Source: CAWCDJ01 sp963796485
Lineage (GTDB): Bacteria; Acidobacteriota; Terriglobia; Bryobacterales; Bryobacteraceae
Assembly (NCBI GenBank): GCA_963796485.1
Contig: CAWCLV010000006.1
Location: 124,001 to 188,000 of the forward strand
Direction of reading: 5' to 3'
DNA length: 64,000 nt
The position numbers and the translations under genes are program-made. Positions 8,208 through 17,740 of this stretch are shown in pieces. Numbering within the stretch: position 1 is the first letter of the stretch; each line of letters starts with the position of its first letter. The notes under the pieces are model-generated. The model was not told the origin of the DNA. It saw only the letters and a program-made list of their open reading frames with translations, and ran no database searches.

Positions 8208-9058
8208 GCGAAAAAGTTCCCCATCTGCCGGAATTTGCGGTAGCGGTGTTCCACCAACTCGACTGCACCCATCACGGCAATCCTGTCCAGTTCGATGCGG
8301 AGGCGATCGCGCAGCAGTCCGGCGGCGGCATCCGGATCCTCGTGAGCTCCGCCGGGCGGTTCCGGGATAATCCCGTCGATCAGGCCAAGCTCCACCAAGT
8401 CCGGGGCGGTGAGCTTCAGGGCCGCAGCGGCCTGTTCGGCCTTGCCGGAATCGCGATAAATGATGGCGGCGCAGCTTTCGGGCGAAATTACGCTATAGAC
8501 CGCGTTTTCCAGCATGAGAACCACATTGCCCACACCCAGGGCAAGGGCCCCGCCGCTCCCCCCTTCGCCGATGCAGACCACCAGGACCGGAACTTCGAGC
8601 CTCGCCATCTCCCGCAGGTTGCGGGCGATGGCCTCGGCTTGGCCGCGCTCTTCCGCGTCGATGCCGGGGTAGGCGCCGGGAGTATCCAGAAACGTGATGA
8701 CGGGCCGGCCGAATTTGGAAGCCACCTGCATGGCGCGCAGGGCCTTCCGGTAGCCCTCGGGTTTCGGCATCCCGAAATTGCGGTGGAGCTTCTGGCGGGT
8801 GTCGCGGCCTTTCTGTTCGGCCACCACCATTACGGCGCGTCCTTCGAACCGGGCCATTCCGGCGACGATGGCGGGGTCGTCGCCGAAAGCGCGGTCGCCG
8901 TGGATTTCCTGGAAATCGGTGAAGATCCGTTCGATGTAGTCGAGCGAATGCGGACGTTTCGAATGCCGGGCGAGCAGAACGCGGCGCCACGCCGGATGTA
9001 GTTCCGCGACTTTTTCCGGAATCGTCTCCGGACCTACCTCTGGCTCCATTCTGAACAT
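8204..9058 (-). CDS. accA: Acetyl-CoA carboxylase carboxyltransferase subunit alpha
   Basis: The alpha half of the carboxyltransferase that moves CO2 from biotin to acetyl-CoA, the first step of fatty-acid synthesis; its partner AccD is not in this window. Family blocks are clear: RPHSLDYIERIFTDFQEIHGDRAFGDD, GMPKPEGYRKALR, TFLDTPGAYPGIDAEERGQ, CIGEGGSGGALALG and YSVISPESCAAI. I use the ATG at 9056-9058 (284 residues); a second ATG is at 9047-9049, and the in-frame upstream stretch looks non-conserved. The N-terminus is shorter than in E. coli, lacking the LEFEKPI coiled segment. Confidence 0.95.
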   Translation of the reverse strand: MFRMEPEVGPETIPEKVAELHPAWRRVLLARHSKRPHSLDYIERIFTDFQEIHGDRAFGDDPAIVAGMARFEGRAVMVVAEQKGRDTRQKLHRNFGMPKPEGYRKALRAMQVASKFGRPVITFLDTPGAYPGIDAEERGQAEAIARNLREMARLEVPVLVVCIGEGGSGGALALGVGNVVLMLENAVYSVISPESCAAIIYRDSGKAEQAAAALKLTAPDLVELGLIDGIIPEPPGGAHEDPDAAAGLLRDRLRIELDRIAVMGAVELVEHRYRKFRQMGNFFA

Positions 9059-9205
9059 CTTAACAAGCGCGCGCGGCCCCGGAGGAGCGCTCGCGCGAAT
9101 CTGTGCCCGGCAACACAGTACGAAGGTCCTCAATCAGACTCACTGGCCCGTTCCCGGCTTGTCATTTTCGAAGGGCAAAACGAAACTCAAATTAGGAGGG
9201 GATCT

Positions 9206-9703
9206 GTGAAGCTGAATTCTCTGCACGACCTTTATATCGCCGAGTTGAGGGACTTATTCGACGCTGAAAACCGCATCATCAAGGCTCTGCCGAAGATGGC
9301 CAAAGCGGCCGGCTCGCCGGAGCTGCGCAGCGCCTTTGAAGAGCACCTGCAACAGACCCAAATGCAAGCCGACCGGTTGAGCCGCATCTTCGAGCGGATC
9401 GGCGACTCGCCCAAGGGCGGCAAGTGTAAAGGGATTGAGGGGATCATCGACGAAGGCGAGGATCTGATGGATGAGGACGCACCAGCGGCCGTAGGCGATG
9501 CAGCGCTCATTGCCGCGGCACAGCGGGTCGAGCACTATGAAATCGCCGCTTATGGCACTGTGCGAACGTTCGCCCAGCGCCTGGGCGCGGAGCAGGACGC
9601 TCAATTGCTCGAGGAGACTTTGCGGGAGGAAAAAGCTGCCGACAAGAAATTAACCACGCTGGCGGAATCGTACATCAACGAAGAAGCGAGATCCGTCAAG
9701 TAG
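9206..9703 (+). CDS. YciE/YciF-family ferritin-like protein (DUF892)
   Basis: A 165-residue four-helix-bundle protein of the DUF892 family, found in stress regulons of many bacteria and thought to bind a di-iron centre. The opening LHDLYIAELRDLFDAENRIIKALPKMAKAA is diagnostic; the second ligand helix pair is VEHYEIAAYGTVRTFAQRLG and LLEETLREEKAADKKLT. GTG start with a strong GGAGGGG box a few bases upstream. The next gene follows by 24 bases and is likely co-transcribed. Function beyond stress association is not settled. Confidence 0.93.
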   Translation: MKLNSLHDLYIAELRDLFDAENRIIKALPKMAKAAGSPELRSAFEEHLQQTQMQADRLSRIFERIGDSPKGGKCKGIEGIIDEGEDLMDEDAPAAVGDAALIAAAQRVEHYEIAAYGTVRTFAQRLGAEQDAQLLEETLREEKAADKKLTTLAESYINEEARSVK

Positions 9704-9727
9704 TCAAGGTAAGGAGGATGTAAACAA

Positions 9728-10219
9728 ATGTGTGACTATTCGCTCATGGCCGTACCGAACCGCCTGGCCCGGGAAGGGGAGGAACTCGTAGCTCACCGGT
9801 TCCCCACCGGATCCCTCGGCCTGGCATCGCCCGATGACATCAAACGTGTCGCTGACCCGCCGGCTCCCGCTCAGCGAAGCTTCTGGTGCGCGGTGAAGGA
9901 CTTCTTCAATCCGCCGAAGACCGAACCCGTGCCGGCCGTCTGCATACCACCCGGAGCCCGCCTGAAGCTGCATGACATTCCCGCGCGGCTGCAGCACGAT
10001 ATGGCAGTGGGGCCGGTGGAAGACGTAACGTTTACCCAGCTGACCGCTGCGGTAAACAGCTATCGCGACGCCGTCCGCTTCCCGAACGGGCGTGAAGTGA
10101 GACTCCAGGAGCTGCGCGAAGGGCAACGCGTCACCGTGTTAGACCTTTCCGCCGCCGAGGAACTGGATCTCGAGAGACTGCGCGAAGAACGCGCCGAGTT
10201 CACGTACCGCCTGCGCTAA
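9728..10219 (+). CDS. Conserved hypothetical protein (MCDYSLM start)
   Basis: 163 residues with no membrane segment or signal peptide. The opening MCDYSLMAVPNRLAREGEELVAHRFPTGS looks like a family I have seen as an uncharacterised conserved protein, but I cannot attach a function. The C-terminal half has short beta-like blocks (DVTFTQL, RDAVRFPNGREVRLQEL). The start is well supported by AAGGAGG about 9 bases upstream, and it is probably in one operon with the DUF892 gene. Confidence 0.75.
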   Translation: MCDYSLMAVPNRLAREGEELVAHRFPTGSLGLASPDDIKRVADPPAPAQRSFWCAVKDFFNPPKTEPVPAVCIPPGARLKLHDIPARLQHDMAVGPVEDVTFTQLTAAVNSYRDAVRFPNGREVRLQELREGQRVTVLDLSAAEELDLERLREERAEFTYRLR

Positions 10220-10375
10220 CTCAGCCGGAATTCGCATCTCCGCGGATGCAGATATCCGCCTCCCCACGGTCGCGGGAACTTCGACCGCCGCTGAACACGC
10301 GGCCGTGCGGGAGCGGGTTAGGCGTCAAAGATACTCGAATCTGGGCTAAACTGGAACACTTGGGTTAGTTTTGCC

Positions 10376-11200
10376 TTGATCGATCTTCATTCTCATACTA
10401 ATCAGTCCGACGGCACGTTTTCGCCGGCGCAGCTCGTTTCCGAAGCCGTGAAAGACGGCGTGGACGTGTTGAGCATTACCGACCACGACACCTTCGCGGG
10501 CTACGATGCCGCGGCTCCCCACGCGCGTGACGCGGGAATCGAGTTGCTTTGCGGGATCGAACTCTCCACCAAGCTCCACGGACATTCGGTACACCTTCTT
10601 GGGTACTTTCCCAACGGCTGCGGCCCGGATGGAATCCGCGAGTGGGTGGAAGAGATGCAGGCCTCGCGTAAGGATCGGAACACCAGGCTGGCCGCACGCT
10701 TAAGGGAACTCGGTTTCGACATCACGCTCGAAGAGGCCGAGGCCCGCGGCCGCGGCATGACCGGGCGTCCCCACTTCGCGCAGATCCTGGTGGAGAAGGG
10801 CTACGTAGCGAGTTTCCGGCAGGCGTTCGATGAGTATCTGGACGAATCCGCCAAAGCCTATGTGTACCGCCGCGAGCCGCAGTTCGGGGAAGCCGTGCAG
10901 CGCATTCGCGCCGCCGGGGGAGTCTCCTCGCTGGCCCATCCTATTCGCGTGAAGGGCGACGTCGCGGCCTTGCTTCCGGAATTGTGCGAGGCGGGCTTAA
11001 ACGCGATCGAGGCATACCACAGCGATCACGGGCCGCAGGAAACCTGCATGTACCTGGAACTGGCGCGCAAGTACGGACTGCTGGTAACCGGGGGCTCCGA
11101 CTTTCACGGCGACATCAAGCCGGAAATCCGGCTCGGGACGGGCTACAACGGGAACCTGCGGGTCCCGCGCGAAGTTCTCGAGAACTTACGCGCCCGGTAG
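10376..11200 (+). CDS. PHP-domain phosphoesterase (RNase AM / YciV-like)
   Basis: 274 residues of the PHP fold with its metal-binding motifs: DLHSHTNQSDG at the N-terminus, SITDHDTF, a GIELST Glu, SLAHP, and GSDFHGD near the end. This arrangement matches the YciV/RNase AM group, which removes nucleotides from RNA 5' ends or hydrolyses 3',5'-nucleoside bisphosphates. The start is TTG (first codon of LIDLHSH); no ATG or GTG lies close enough to keep the first motif. Its 3' end overlaps the convergent ygfZ gene by 15 bases. Confidence 0.88.
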   Translation: MIDLHSHTNQSDGTFSPAQLVSEAVKDGVDVLSITDHDTFAGYDAAAPHARDAGIELLCGIELSTKLHGHSVHLLGYFPNGCGPDGIREWVEEMQASRKDRNTRLAARLRELGFDITLEEAEARGRGMTGRPHFAQILVEKGYVASFRQAFDEYLDESAKAYVYRREPQFGEAVQRIRAAGGVSSLAHPIRVKGDVAALLPELCEAGLNAIEAYHSDHGPQETCMYLELARKYGLLVTGGSDFHGDIKPEIRLGTGYNGNLRVPREVLENLRAR

Positions 11201-12061
11201 CACCCGGGCGTACCCCATTCCCACCACTTTACCCGACTCGGGCAGGTGCACCGCCGAGGTGACCTCCGTCTCCGCGCCGTGAATGGTCAGCTTGTCGCCG
11301 CGCGCGGGCGCCTCCGCGGCATCGAGCGTGAAGCTCACCAATTCCCGGTTGACGTGTCCACGGGCGCGGATCCGCTCCACAATCTCCTGGCCGAGATAGC
11401 ACCCCTTGTTGAAGCTCACGGCGTGCATTTGCCGGGTTTCCTGCGGCAGCGAGGTTTCCAGAATGTCCTGGCCGTATCGCGGCTTGCCGTTCCCGATCCG
11501 CACCAGCGTGGCGTCCTCCGCCGTGGCCGGCCGCGCGCCGGCGGATTCGAGCCTGGCAATAAGTTCGCGGAGCCGTTCCGAAACCGTGTAAATCCGGAAA
11601 CCGGGCTGTCCTGTCAGGCTGATTCCAGCGATGGTCTCCTCGCCCCACGGCAGGTGCTGGTATTCGCCGGGGACGGGCGCCCCCAACCCGGCGAGGACCT
11701 CCGCCGCTCCGGGGCCCTCGATTCCGATGGCGCTGGTGGACGACGTTACATCCTCCAGTTCCACCTGGTCCGCCACCTTGTATTTCAGAATGTGCTGCCG
11801 GACCTTATCGACTAGCTCCGGCTCGGTGTCGATCAGGTAATGCTCGGGGTATGCCCAGAGATACAGATCGGCGTGGATCCGCCCTTGCGGGGTGAGGAGA
11901 AAAGCGTAGCAGCCGGCACCCGGCTTGAGGCCTTTTATGTCGTTGCTGGTGACGTTGTGGAGAAAGCGCGCGCGGTCGCGCCCGCGGGCAACGATGCGGC
12001 CGCGTGCGGAAAGATCGAGCCACGCGGCGCCGTAGCGCAATGCCTGGTAACCCTCGCTCAT
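11186..12061 (-). CDS. ygfZ: Folate-binding Fe-S cluster repair protein YgfZ/GcvT family
   Basis: 291 residues of the aminomethyltransferase fold. The diagnostic KGCYLGQE motif, with its conserved Cys, is present (FNKGCYLGQEIVERIRARG), which marks YgfZ rather than GcvT. Blocks such as FLHNVTSNDIKGL and PQGRIHADLYL also fit. YgfZ uses tetrahydrofolate and helps maintain Fe-S enzymes. It runs 10 bases downstream of a small membrane-protein gene on the same strand and overlaps the PHP gene tail to tail. Confidence 0.93.
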   Translation of the reverse strand: MSEGYQALRYGAAWLDLSARGRIVARGRDRARFLHNVTSNDIKGLKPGAGCYAFLLTPQGRIHADLYLWAYPEHYLIDTEPELVDKVRQHILKYKVADQVELEDVTSSTSAIGIEGPGAAEVLAGLGAPVPGEYQHLPWGEETIAGISLTGQPGFRIYTVSERLRELIARLESAGARPATAEDATLVRIGNGKPRYGQDILETSLPQETRQMHAVSFNKGCYLGQEIVERIRARGHVNRELVSFTLDAAEAPARGDKLTIHGAETEVTSAVHLPESGKVVGMGYARVLPGA

Positions 12062-12070
12062 GATTCCAGT

Positions 12071-12484
12071 TTAAAAGATGTGGTGCAGCCAGGCCGAGAT
12101 CGCGATGATGGTGAGCCCCGAAATTACGAGCCCGGTCATCATCCGGACACGCCGCGGGTTTTTGGGCTGCACGATCAGGATCGCCACCGCGAAGACGTGC
12201 AGGGCCAGCAAGAGCTTAATGCCCAGGAGCATGTGGTAAAGCGGACGGTGGCCGGGGTTGGTGAGCAGGTTGTAGGTCCCGGAAAGGACCAGGCCTCCGA
12301 TTGCGGTATAGACGAACGGCCTGTAGAGAGCCGCCGCGCGTTCCACCAGGGGCTCGCGGGCATCCGGTGCGACACCCGCAAGGGCCCGCACCATCACGAG
12401 GCGCGCAAAAATCATGCCTCCGATGAGTGTGGCCATGGATGCCAAATGAAGCCACCGCATGATTTCGTAAAGCACGTCTGCCAT
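12071..12484 (-). CDS. Four-helix integral membrane protein (CopD-like)
   Basis: 137 residues with four predicted membrane helices: WLHLASMATLIGGMIFARLVM, PFVYTAIGGLVLSGTYNLL, MLLGIKLLLALHVFAVAILI and MTGLVISGLTIIAISAWL. His residues at helix ends (WLHLAS, LALHVF) resemble the CopD/DUF2269-type membrane proteins that may carry haem or metal, but the match is by pattern only. The ATG at 12482-12484 is used rather than an in-frame TTG 15 bases upstream. It is divergent from the metallo-hydrolase gene with only 23 bases between starts. Confidence 0.75.
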   Translation of the reverse strand: MADVLYEIMRWLHLASMATLIGGMIFARLVMVRALAGVAPDAREPLVERAAALYRPFVYTAIGGLVLSGTYNLLTNPGHRPLYHMLLGIKLLLALHVFAVAILIVQPKNPRRVRMMTGLVISGLTIIAISAWLHHIF

Positions 12485-12507
12485 ATGGTGAGTATACAAT
12501 CGGCTTA

Positions 12508-13137
12508 ATGATCCACGAGATTCTGCCGGTCGGCATGCTGCAATGCAACTGCTCGGTGTTCGGCGACGAGCAGACGCGGGAGGCCATGGTGGTGGACCCC
12601 GGCGACGATGTCGGGGAGGTGCTCGGGATCGTACGGCGCCACGGGCTCACCGTGAAGGCGATCGTGATTACGCATGCGCATATCGACCACATCGGCGGGG
12701 CGCAGAAGCTGAAGCAGGCCACCGGTGCGCCGGTTTACATGAACCCGAACGACACGGCGCTGCAAAAGATGCTCGATGTGCAGGCGCAGTGGCTGGGGAT
12801 GCCGCCTGTCGAGCGCGTCGAGATCGATCAGCCGGCCAAAGACGGCGACCGGCTGGTGCTCGGCGCAACCGAAGTGCACGTGATGCACACGCCCGGCCAC
12901 ACGCAAGGCAGCATCAGCCTGTGGCTTCCTTCCGAGGGCAAGCTGGTTGCCGGCGATACGCTGTTCCGCGACAGCATCGGGCGGACGGACCTGCCGGGCG
13001 GTGACGGAGCGCAGATCCTGCGCTCGATTCACGAAAAGCTGCTCCCGCTTCCCGAGGAGACGGTGGTGGTTCCGGGGCACGGTCCGAACACGACGATCGG
13101 GCGAGAGAAGCGGTTCAACTTATTCTTAGTCGAGTAG
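12508..13137 (+). CDS. MBL-fold metallo-hydrolase (glyoxalase II-like)
   Basis: 209 residues of the metallo-beta-lactamase fold. The metal ligands are all visible: THAHIDHIGG, HTPGHTQGS, GDTLFRDSIGRTDLPGG and PGHGPNT. The GDTLF...GRTDLPGG block is typical of the short YcbL/glyoxalase-II-like group, which hydrolyses thioesters such as S-lactoylglutathione or related substrates. Length fits that group, which lacks the C-terminal domain of classic GloB. Substrate not known here. Confidence 0.92.
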   Translation: MIHEILPVGMLQCNCSVFGDEQTREAMVVDPGDDVGEVLGIVRRHGLTVKAIVITHAHIDHIGGAQKLKQATGAPVYMNPNDTALQKMLDVQAQWLGMPPVERVEIDQPAKDGDRLVLGATEVHVMHTPGHTQGSISLWLPSEGKLVAGDTLFRDSIGRTDLPGGDGAQILRSIHEKLLPLPEETVVVPGHGPNTTIGREKRFNLFLVE

Positions 13138-13167
13138 GCCCCGGCCTGCGTCCGCCGGCCTGCCCGC

Positions 13168-13644
13168 TCAACCCCATGCCCCCACGAGCCGCCGGACCAG
13201 CACGAGCTGCCCCACGTGATAGGCGCCATGGTCGGCGATCAGCAGCGCCTCGCGCAGCAGCGTCTGGCCGTCGCCCCATGGGAGCCGGCGGTGCAGGTCG
13301 CTGGCGGGGTCCGCGATCAGGGCTTCAAATGCGGCGCCGTCGCGCAAAACTTCCTGCACCGAGTCATTCCACTGCTGCGCGCTGACGGGACCGGGCGACT
13401 TCGGCCAGTAGCCCTCGGGCCACTTGGGGGAGACGTACTTGGATGAGCGACTGAACTCGAGGATATCGTGCTGGGAAATGCGGATGTGTTCCAGAAGTTC
13501 CCACGCCGAATAGGGGGAGCCCTGCGGCCGGATGCCGGTACGATCCGGAGGCATGTCCTTCACGGCGTCTTCGAACGGGATGTGCGCGGAACCTCCGCGC
13601 AGGAGTTCCAGCAAGTGATTTCGGAGAGAAGCATCTGTTGGCAA
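13168..13644 (-). CDS. DinB-family protein
   Basis: 158 residues of the DinB/YfiT four-helix fold. The three metal-binding His are recognisable: one in ELLEHIRISQHDIL, and two in LIADHGAYHVGQLVLVRR. DinB proteins are putative metal-dependent transferases or hydrolases, some using bacillithiol or mycothiol; substrate unknown. It is preceded by the MurJ-like gene on the same strand (18 bases apart), and convergent to the metallo-hydrolase. The short gap at 13138-13167 carries a piece of the GGCCTGCC repeat. Confidence 0.88.
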   Translation of the reverse strand: MPTDASLRNHLLELLRGGSAHIPFEDAVKDMPPDRTGIRPQGSPYSAWELLEHIRISQHDILEFSRSSKYVSPKWPEGYWPKSPGPVSAQQWNDSVQEVLRDGAAFEALIADPASDLHRRLPWGDGQTLLREALLIADHGAYHVGQLVLVRRLVGAWG

Positions 13645-13662
13645 GAAAACAACCTCCCGGGT

Positions 13663-14973
13663 CTAATTGTTTGCAAGCCGGTTTTCACGGTTTGCGTGCA
13701 TCAGAACGAAGAGAACCAGGAATCCGGCCATGAGCCCCAACGAGGCGGGAAGGCCCAGGAGCTCCGGACGTGACGAGTACCACCGCAGCGTGAGCAGGAC
13801 GTTCGTGAGCACCGGGATGGCGGCGGCCAGGACCGGCAGCCACGGACGATCGAGCGCGAACAGCGAGCGGGAAGCGATTTCGATCAGGCTCCACCCGATC
13901 AGGCTGGGGCCGAGCCCCAGAAACACCGCCGAGACCATCCGAGTGGATTCGGCGGTGAACTTTCCGTGTTGAAAGACGATTTGGATCGCGGGCTCGCGAA
14001 AGAGCAGCGCGAAGGCGCAGCCTCCGACCGCGGCGGCCGCGGAAAGCGCGACGGTGCGGTCGATCAGCTTGAAGGCATCCCTCAGCCTGTGGAGCGTGCG
14101 CAAGCGGGCGATCTCGGGAAGCAGGGAATTGGAAACCGGGCTCACCAGGATAGTGAGCGGCACGCCGACGCCGCGCATGCAGTAGTCGAGCGCCGCTGCC
14201 ATGCCCGGTCCGGCATGGGTGGCCCAGGCGCGGGTGAAAATGATGTTCAGCCCCAGCCCGGCGGCATAGACCATAAAGAATGCGGGCTTGCCGAGCAATC
14301 GCCGCCAGGAGACATCGCAGGCCGGCAACAGGCTCTTTTTCAAGCCGGAATTGGCTGCGAAATAGACGATTGCCAGTTGCGCCCAAGCGCCCAAGGTATA
14401 GCCGATGGCAAACGCGTAAACCCCCAGGAGCTTCCAGAGGCTGAGCGCGCCGATTATCGTGAAGAGATTGAGCGCCGCCTGGTAGAACGCCGTGGGGGCG
14501 AACCGGCGGTCGGTGAAAAGCAGCGCGCATTGCACGGCGCCCGTGCCTGCCGCGATGGTGGAGAGGGAGAAAATGCGGAGGTTGGTGACGGCGGCCGCGT
14601 GATACCGCGGGTCGAGCCCGGGCGCCAGCAGGTTCATCAGCCAGGGAGCGGCCAGCAGCACCACCGCGGTTACGCCGGCGGAGACCCAGAAGAAGCACCG
14701 CCCCAGTTTCAGAAACAGCGCGGTGCGCTCCTCCCCCCGCGCCACCGTCAACATCGGAACAAACGCAAATACCAGGCTATTGATCAGCAGGGAGTTGAGC
14801 GTATCGACGGGCCCCATGGCCACGGCGAGGGAGTCCGCCCGGCTGTGGGTGCCCAGGAGATAGGCGGTGAGCCAGACCCGGCCGAAACCAATCACGTTGC
14901 CGGTCAGAACTCCGGCGGCCAGCGTCAGTCCGCCGCGAAAGAGGGGGCTCTCCGCAACGCCGGGGGCTGCCAT
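13663..14973 (-). CDS. MurJ/MviN-like lipid flippase (short paralogue)
   Basis: 436 residues, almost entirely membrane helices (about 12). The sequence resembles the MOP-superfamily flippase MurJ: GFGRVWLTAYLLGTHSRADSLAVAM, LINSLVFAFVPML, GVGVPLTILVSPVSNSLLPEIARL and IQIVFQHGKFTAESTRMVSAVFLGLGPSLIGWSL. It is about 75-120 residues shorter than typical MurJ, and a full-length MurJ lies at 34336-35997. It may therefore move another undecaprenyl-linked sugar or be a second lipid II flippase. It lies upstream of the DinB gene, likely co-transcribed. Confidence 0.85.
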   Translation of the reverse strand: MAAPGVAESPLFRGGLTLAAGVLTGNVIGFGRVWLTAYLLGTHSRADSLAVAMGPVDTLNSLLINSLVFAFVPMLTVARGEERTALFLKLGRCFFWVSAGVTAVVLLAAPWLMNLLAPGLDPRYHAAAVTNLRIFSLSTIAAGTGAVQCALLFTDRRFAPTAFYQAALNLFTIIGALSLWKLLGVYAFAIGYTLGAWAQLAIVYFAANSGLKKSLLPACDVSWRRLLGKPAFFMVYAAGLGLNIIFTRAWATHAGPGMAAALDYCMRGVGVPLTILVSPVSNSLLPEIARLRTLHRLRDAFKLIDRTVALSAAAAVGGCAFALLFREPAIQIVFQHGKFTAESTRMVSAVFLGLGPSLIGWSLIEIASRSLFALDRPWLPVLAAAIPVLTNVLLTLRWYSSRPELLGLPASLGLMAGFLVLFVLMHANRENRLANN

Positions 14974-15016
14974 TGCGGTACTGGATTCGGTAGTGCTCAG
15001 TCGAACCTCAATAAGC

Positions 15017-15042
15017 GGCCGGGAGCGCCTTGGCTCCCGGCC
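15017..15042 (-). terminator. Hairpin downstream of tpx
   Basis: A perfect 10-base stem (15017-15026 with 15033-15042) and 6-base loop sit 8 bases past the tpx stop, between tpx and the MurJ-like gene. On the minus strand it is followed only by GCTTATT, so it is a weak intrinsic terminator at best. Confidence 0.5.
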
Positions 15043-15049
15043 CGCTGGA

Positions 15050-15571
<522 letters not shown>

Positions 15572-15617
15572 TATTCCTCCTGTTCGAAATGGTAAATCGG
15601 AATTAAAGGTGAAGAAA

Positions 15618-17723
15618 TTATTGTAGCAATTCGGCCAGTTCGGAAGCCTCGGAGACGGGCAACTGGCACGCGTAATTGCGGCAAACGTACGCCGCCGCCC
15701 GCCCCGCGACCTTCTCCATGCCTTCCACCGCGGGTATTCCCGCCGCGAGGGCCCTGCGGGTCTCCGGCGAATCCACCAGCAGCACGATTCGGTTGGGGAG
15801 AAACCGGGAATACACCGCACCGATGAGTGCGTTGGTATCCTCCGCGCCACGGTCCCCCGCCAGCACGATCTGCCGCGGATCTCCGGCGCGAAACTCGCAC
15901 GCGGAGAGCATCAACGGCAGCGTCACCGGAGCGGCGGACAGCCTCGGCGCGAACGCGGCGAGTGCGTGCTCGGCGGAGACGCGGAAGTCGGAGCGCGCGG
16001 TGAACTGCACCAGCCGTAAGAGGTTCAGGATCGCGACGGAATTCCCGGAAGGTTCGGCGCCGTCGTAATCGTCTTTAACCCGCATGACGAGCGTCGCATC
16101 GCCCTCCGGGGAGCTGAAGAACGCGCCCTGCCGGCGGTCCTCGAAGAGCTCGAGCTGCTTTTCGGTCAGCCGGATCGCAAGGTCCAGGTCGCGCCGCTCG
16201 AACTGCGCTTCGTAGAGATCGAGCAGCGCCTGCACGAACAGGGCGTAATCGTCCAGGAACCCCGGGATAGCGGCTTCGCCCTGGCGGTAGCGGCGCAGCA
16301 GCGTTCCGCTCTTCGGCTGAAACATCCGCTCCACCACGAAGTCGGCGGCGCGGCGTGCGGCGGCCGCATATCGCGGCTCGTCCAAAACGGCTCCGCCGAG
16401 GGCCAGCGCCGAAATCATGAACCCGTTCCAGGCGGTGAGGACTTTGTCGTCGAGATGCGGCCGGACGCGCTTCGCTCGAGCTTCCAGCAGGATGCGGCCG
16501 GCGCGCTCGATCCCCTCGCGGACCTCGTCCACCGGGCGGTTGAACTCGCGCGCGGTCTCCTCGATCGTCGCTGCCTGGTACAGGATATTGCGGTTGGTGA
16601 ACTCCTGGTGCGGGTCGTTCGCCACATTGCCGCCATCGGCAACGCCATACCGGTGGCAGAACCAGCCGGCCTCGGGCTCGGGCGCCAGCCGGCGGATCTC
16701 CTCGTCGGTCCACACGTAGAAGGCGCCTTCGCCCTTGATCTCCGGCTCATCGGGGTCGATCACGCTATCGGCATCCTCGGCGGAATAGAAACCGCCGCCG
16801 GCGTCCGTCATGTCGCGCAGCACATAGTCGAAGATCGCGCGCGCCACGCCGGCGTACTGCGGATCGTGGGTGGCCTGGTAGGCGTGCAGATAGGCGGTGG
16901 CCAGCTGCCCCTGGTCGTAGAGCATCTTTTCGAAGTGAGGCACGAACCAGCGCTCGTCCACCGAGTAGCGGTGAAAGCCTCCGCCGAGCTGATCGTTCAT
17001 CCCGCCCTTGGCCATCTCGCGCAAGGTCAGCAACACCATGTCGAGCGCTTCCTGGTTTTTCGCCCGCGCGTGGTAGCGAAGAAGAAAGTCGAACACCGCC
17101 GGTCGCGGAAACTTGGGCGACCCGCCGAACCCCCCGAGTTGCGAATCGAAGGTGCGGCGGAACACGAAGAAGCCGCTATCGAGCAGGCCCGAATCGATCG
17201 CCTCGGCCCGCCCGGGTTCCACCGCCGCCTGCTTCTGAAGCTGGTCCAGGACCTCGCGCGCCGATTCCTCGATCTGCCCGCGGCTGGTCTGCCAGGCGTC
17301 TTCGATCTGCGAGAGAATCGACGCGAACCCGGGGTGCCCGTAGCGGTTCTCGGGAGGGAAGTAAGTCCCGCCGAAGAACGGCTGCAAATCGGGAGTGAGC
17401 CAGACCGACATGGGCCACCCGCCGCCGCCCGTAGTGGCCTGCACGAACGACATGTAGATCCGGTCCACGTCCGGCCGCTCCTCGCGGTCCACTTTGATGG
17501 CGATGTAACCACGATTCAGGATTTCCGCAATGCGCTCGTTTTCGAACGATTCGCGTTCCATGACGTGGCACCAGTGGCAGGTGGAATAGCCGATGGAAAG
17601 GAAAATCGGCTTGCTTTCCGCGCGCGCCTTTTCAAATGCCTCCGGCCCCCAGGGATACCAGTTCACGGGATTGCCGGCGTGTTGCAGCAAATACGGACTC
17701 TTCTCTTCCGCGAGTTTGTTCAT
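15618..17723 (-). CDS. DUF255 thioredoxin-domain protein (YyaL/SPATA20-like)
   Basis: 701 residues. The N-terminal domain is thioredoxin-like with YSTCHWCHVMERESF (Cys49, Cys52), KVDREERPDVDRIYM and GGGGWPMSVWLTPD. The rest is an alpha/alpha barrel resembling glycosidase or epimerase folds (GGFGGSPKFPRP, GGGFHRYSVDERWFVPHFEKMLYDQ, YSAEDADS). The family is widespread and uncharacterised in bacteria; a sugar-processing or redox role is speculative. Length is normal. It is closely followed by tpx and preceded by the DapA-family gene, all on the minus strand with short gaps. Confidence 0.92.
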   Translation of the reverse strand: MNKLAEEKSPYLLQHAGNPVNWYPWGPEAFEKARAESKPIFLSIGYSTCHWCHVMERESFENERIAEILNRGYIAIKVDREERPDVDRIYMSFVQATTGGGGWPMSVWLTPDLQPFFGGTYFPPENRYGHPGFASILSQIEDAWQTSRGQIEESAREVLDQLQKQAAVEPGRAEAIDSGLLDSGFFVFRRTFDSQLGGFGGSPKFPRPAVFDFLLRYHARAKNQEALDMVLLTLREMAKGGMNDQLGGGFHRYSVDERWFVPHFEKMLYDQGQLATAYLHAYQATHDPQYAGVARAIFDYVLRDMTDAGGGFYSAEDADSVIDPDEPEIKGEGAFYVWTDEEIRRLAPEPEAGWFCHRYGVADGGNVANDPHQEFTNRNILYQAATIEETAREFNRPVDEVREGIERAGRILLEARAKRVRPHLDDKVLTAWNGFMISALALGGAVLDEPRYAAAARRAADFVVERMFQPKSGTLLRRYRQGEAAIPGFLDDYALFVQALLDLYEAQFERRDLDLAIRLTEKQLELFEDRRQGAFFSSPEGDATLVMRVKDDYDGAEPSGNSVAILNLLRLVQFTARSDFRVSAEHALAAFAPRLSAAPVTLPLMLSACEFRAGDPRQIVLAGDRGAEDTNALIGAVYSRFLPNRIVLLVDSPETRRALAAGIPAVEGMEKVAGRAAAYVCRNYACQLPVSEASELAELLQ

Positions 17724-17740
17724 GATGGCACCGACAGTGG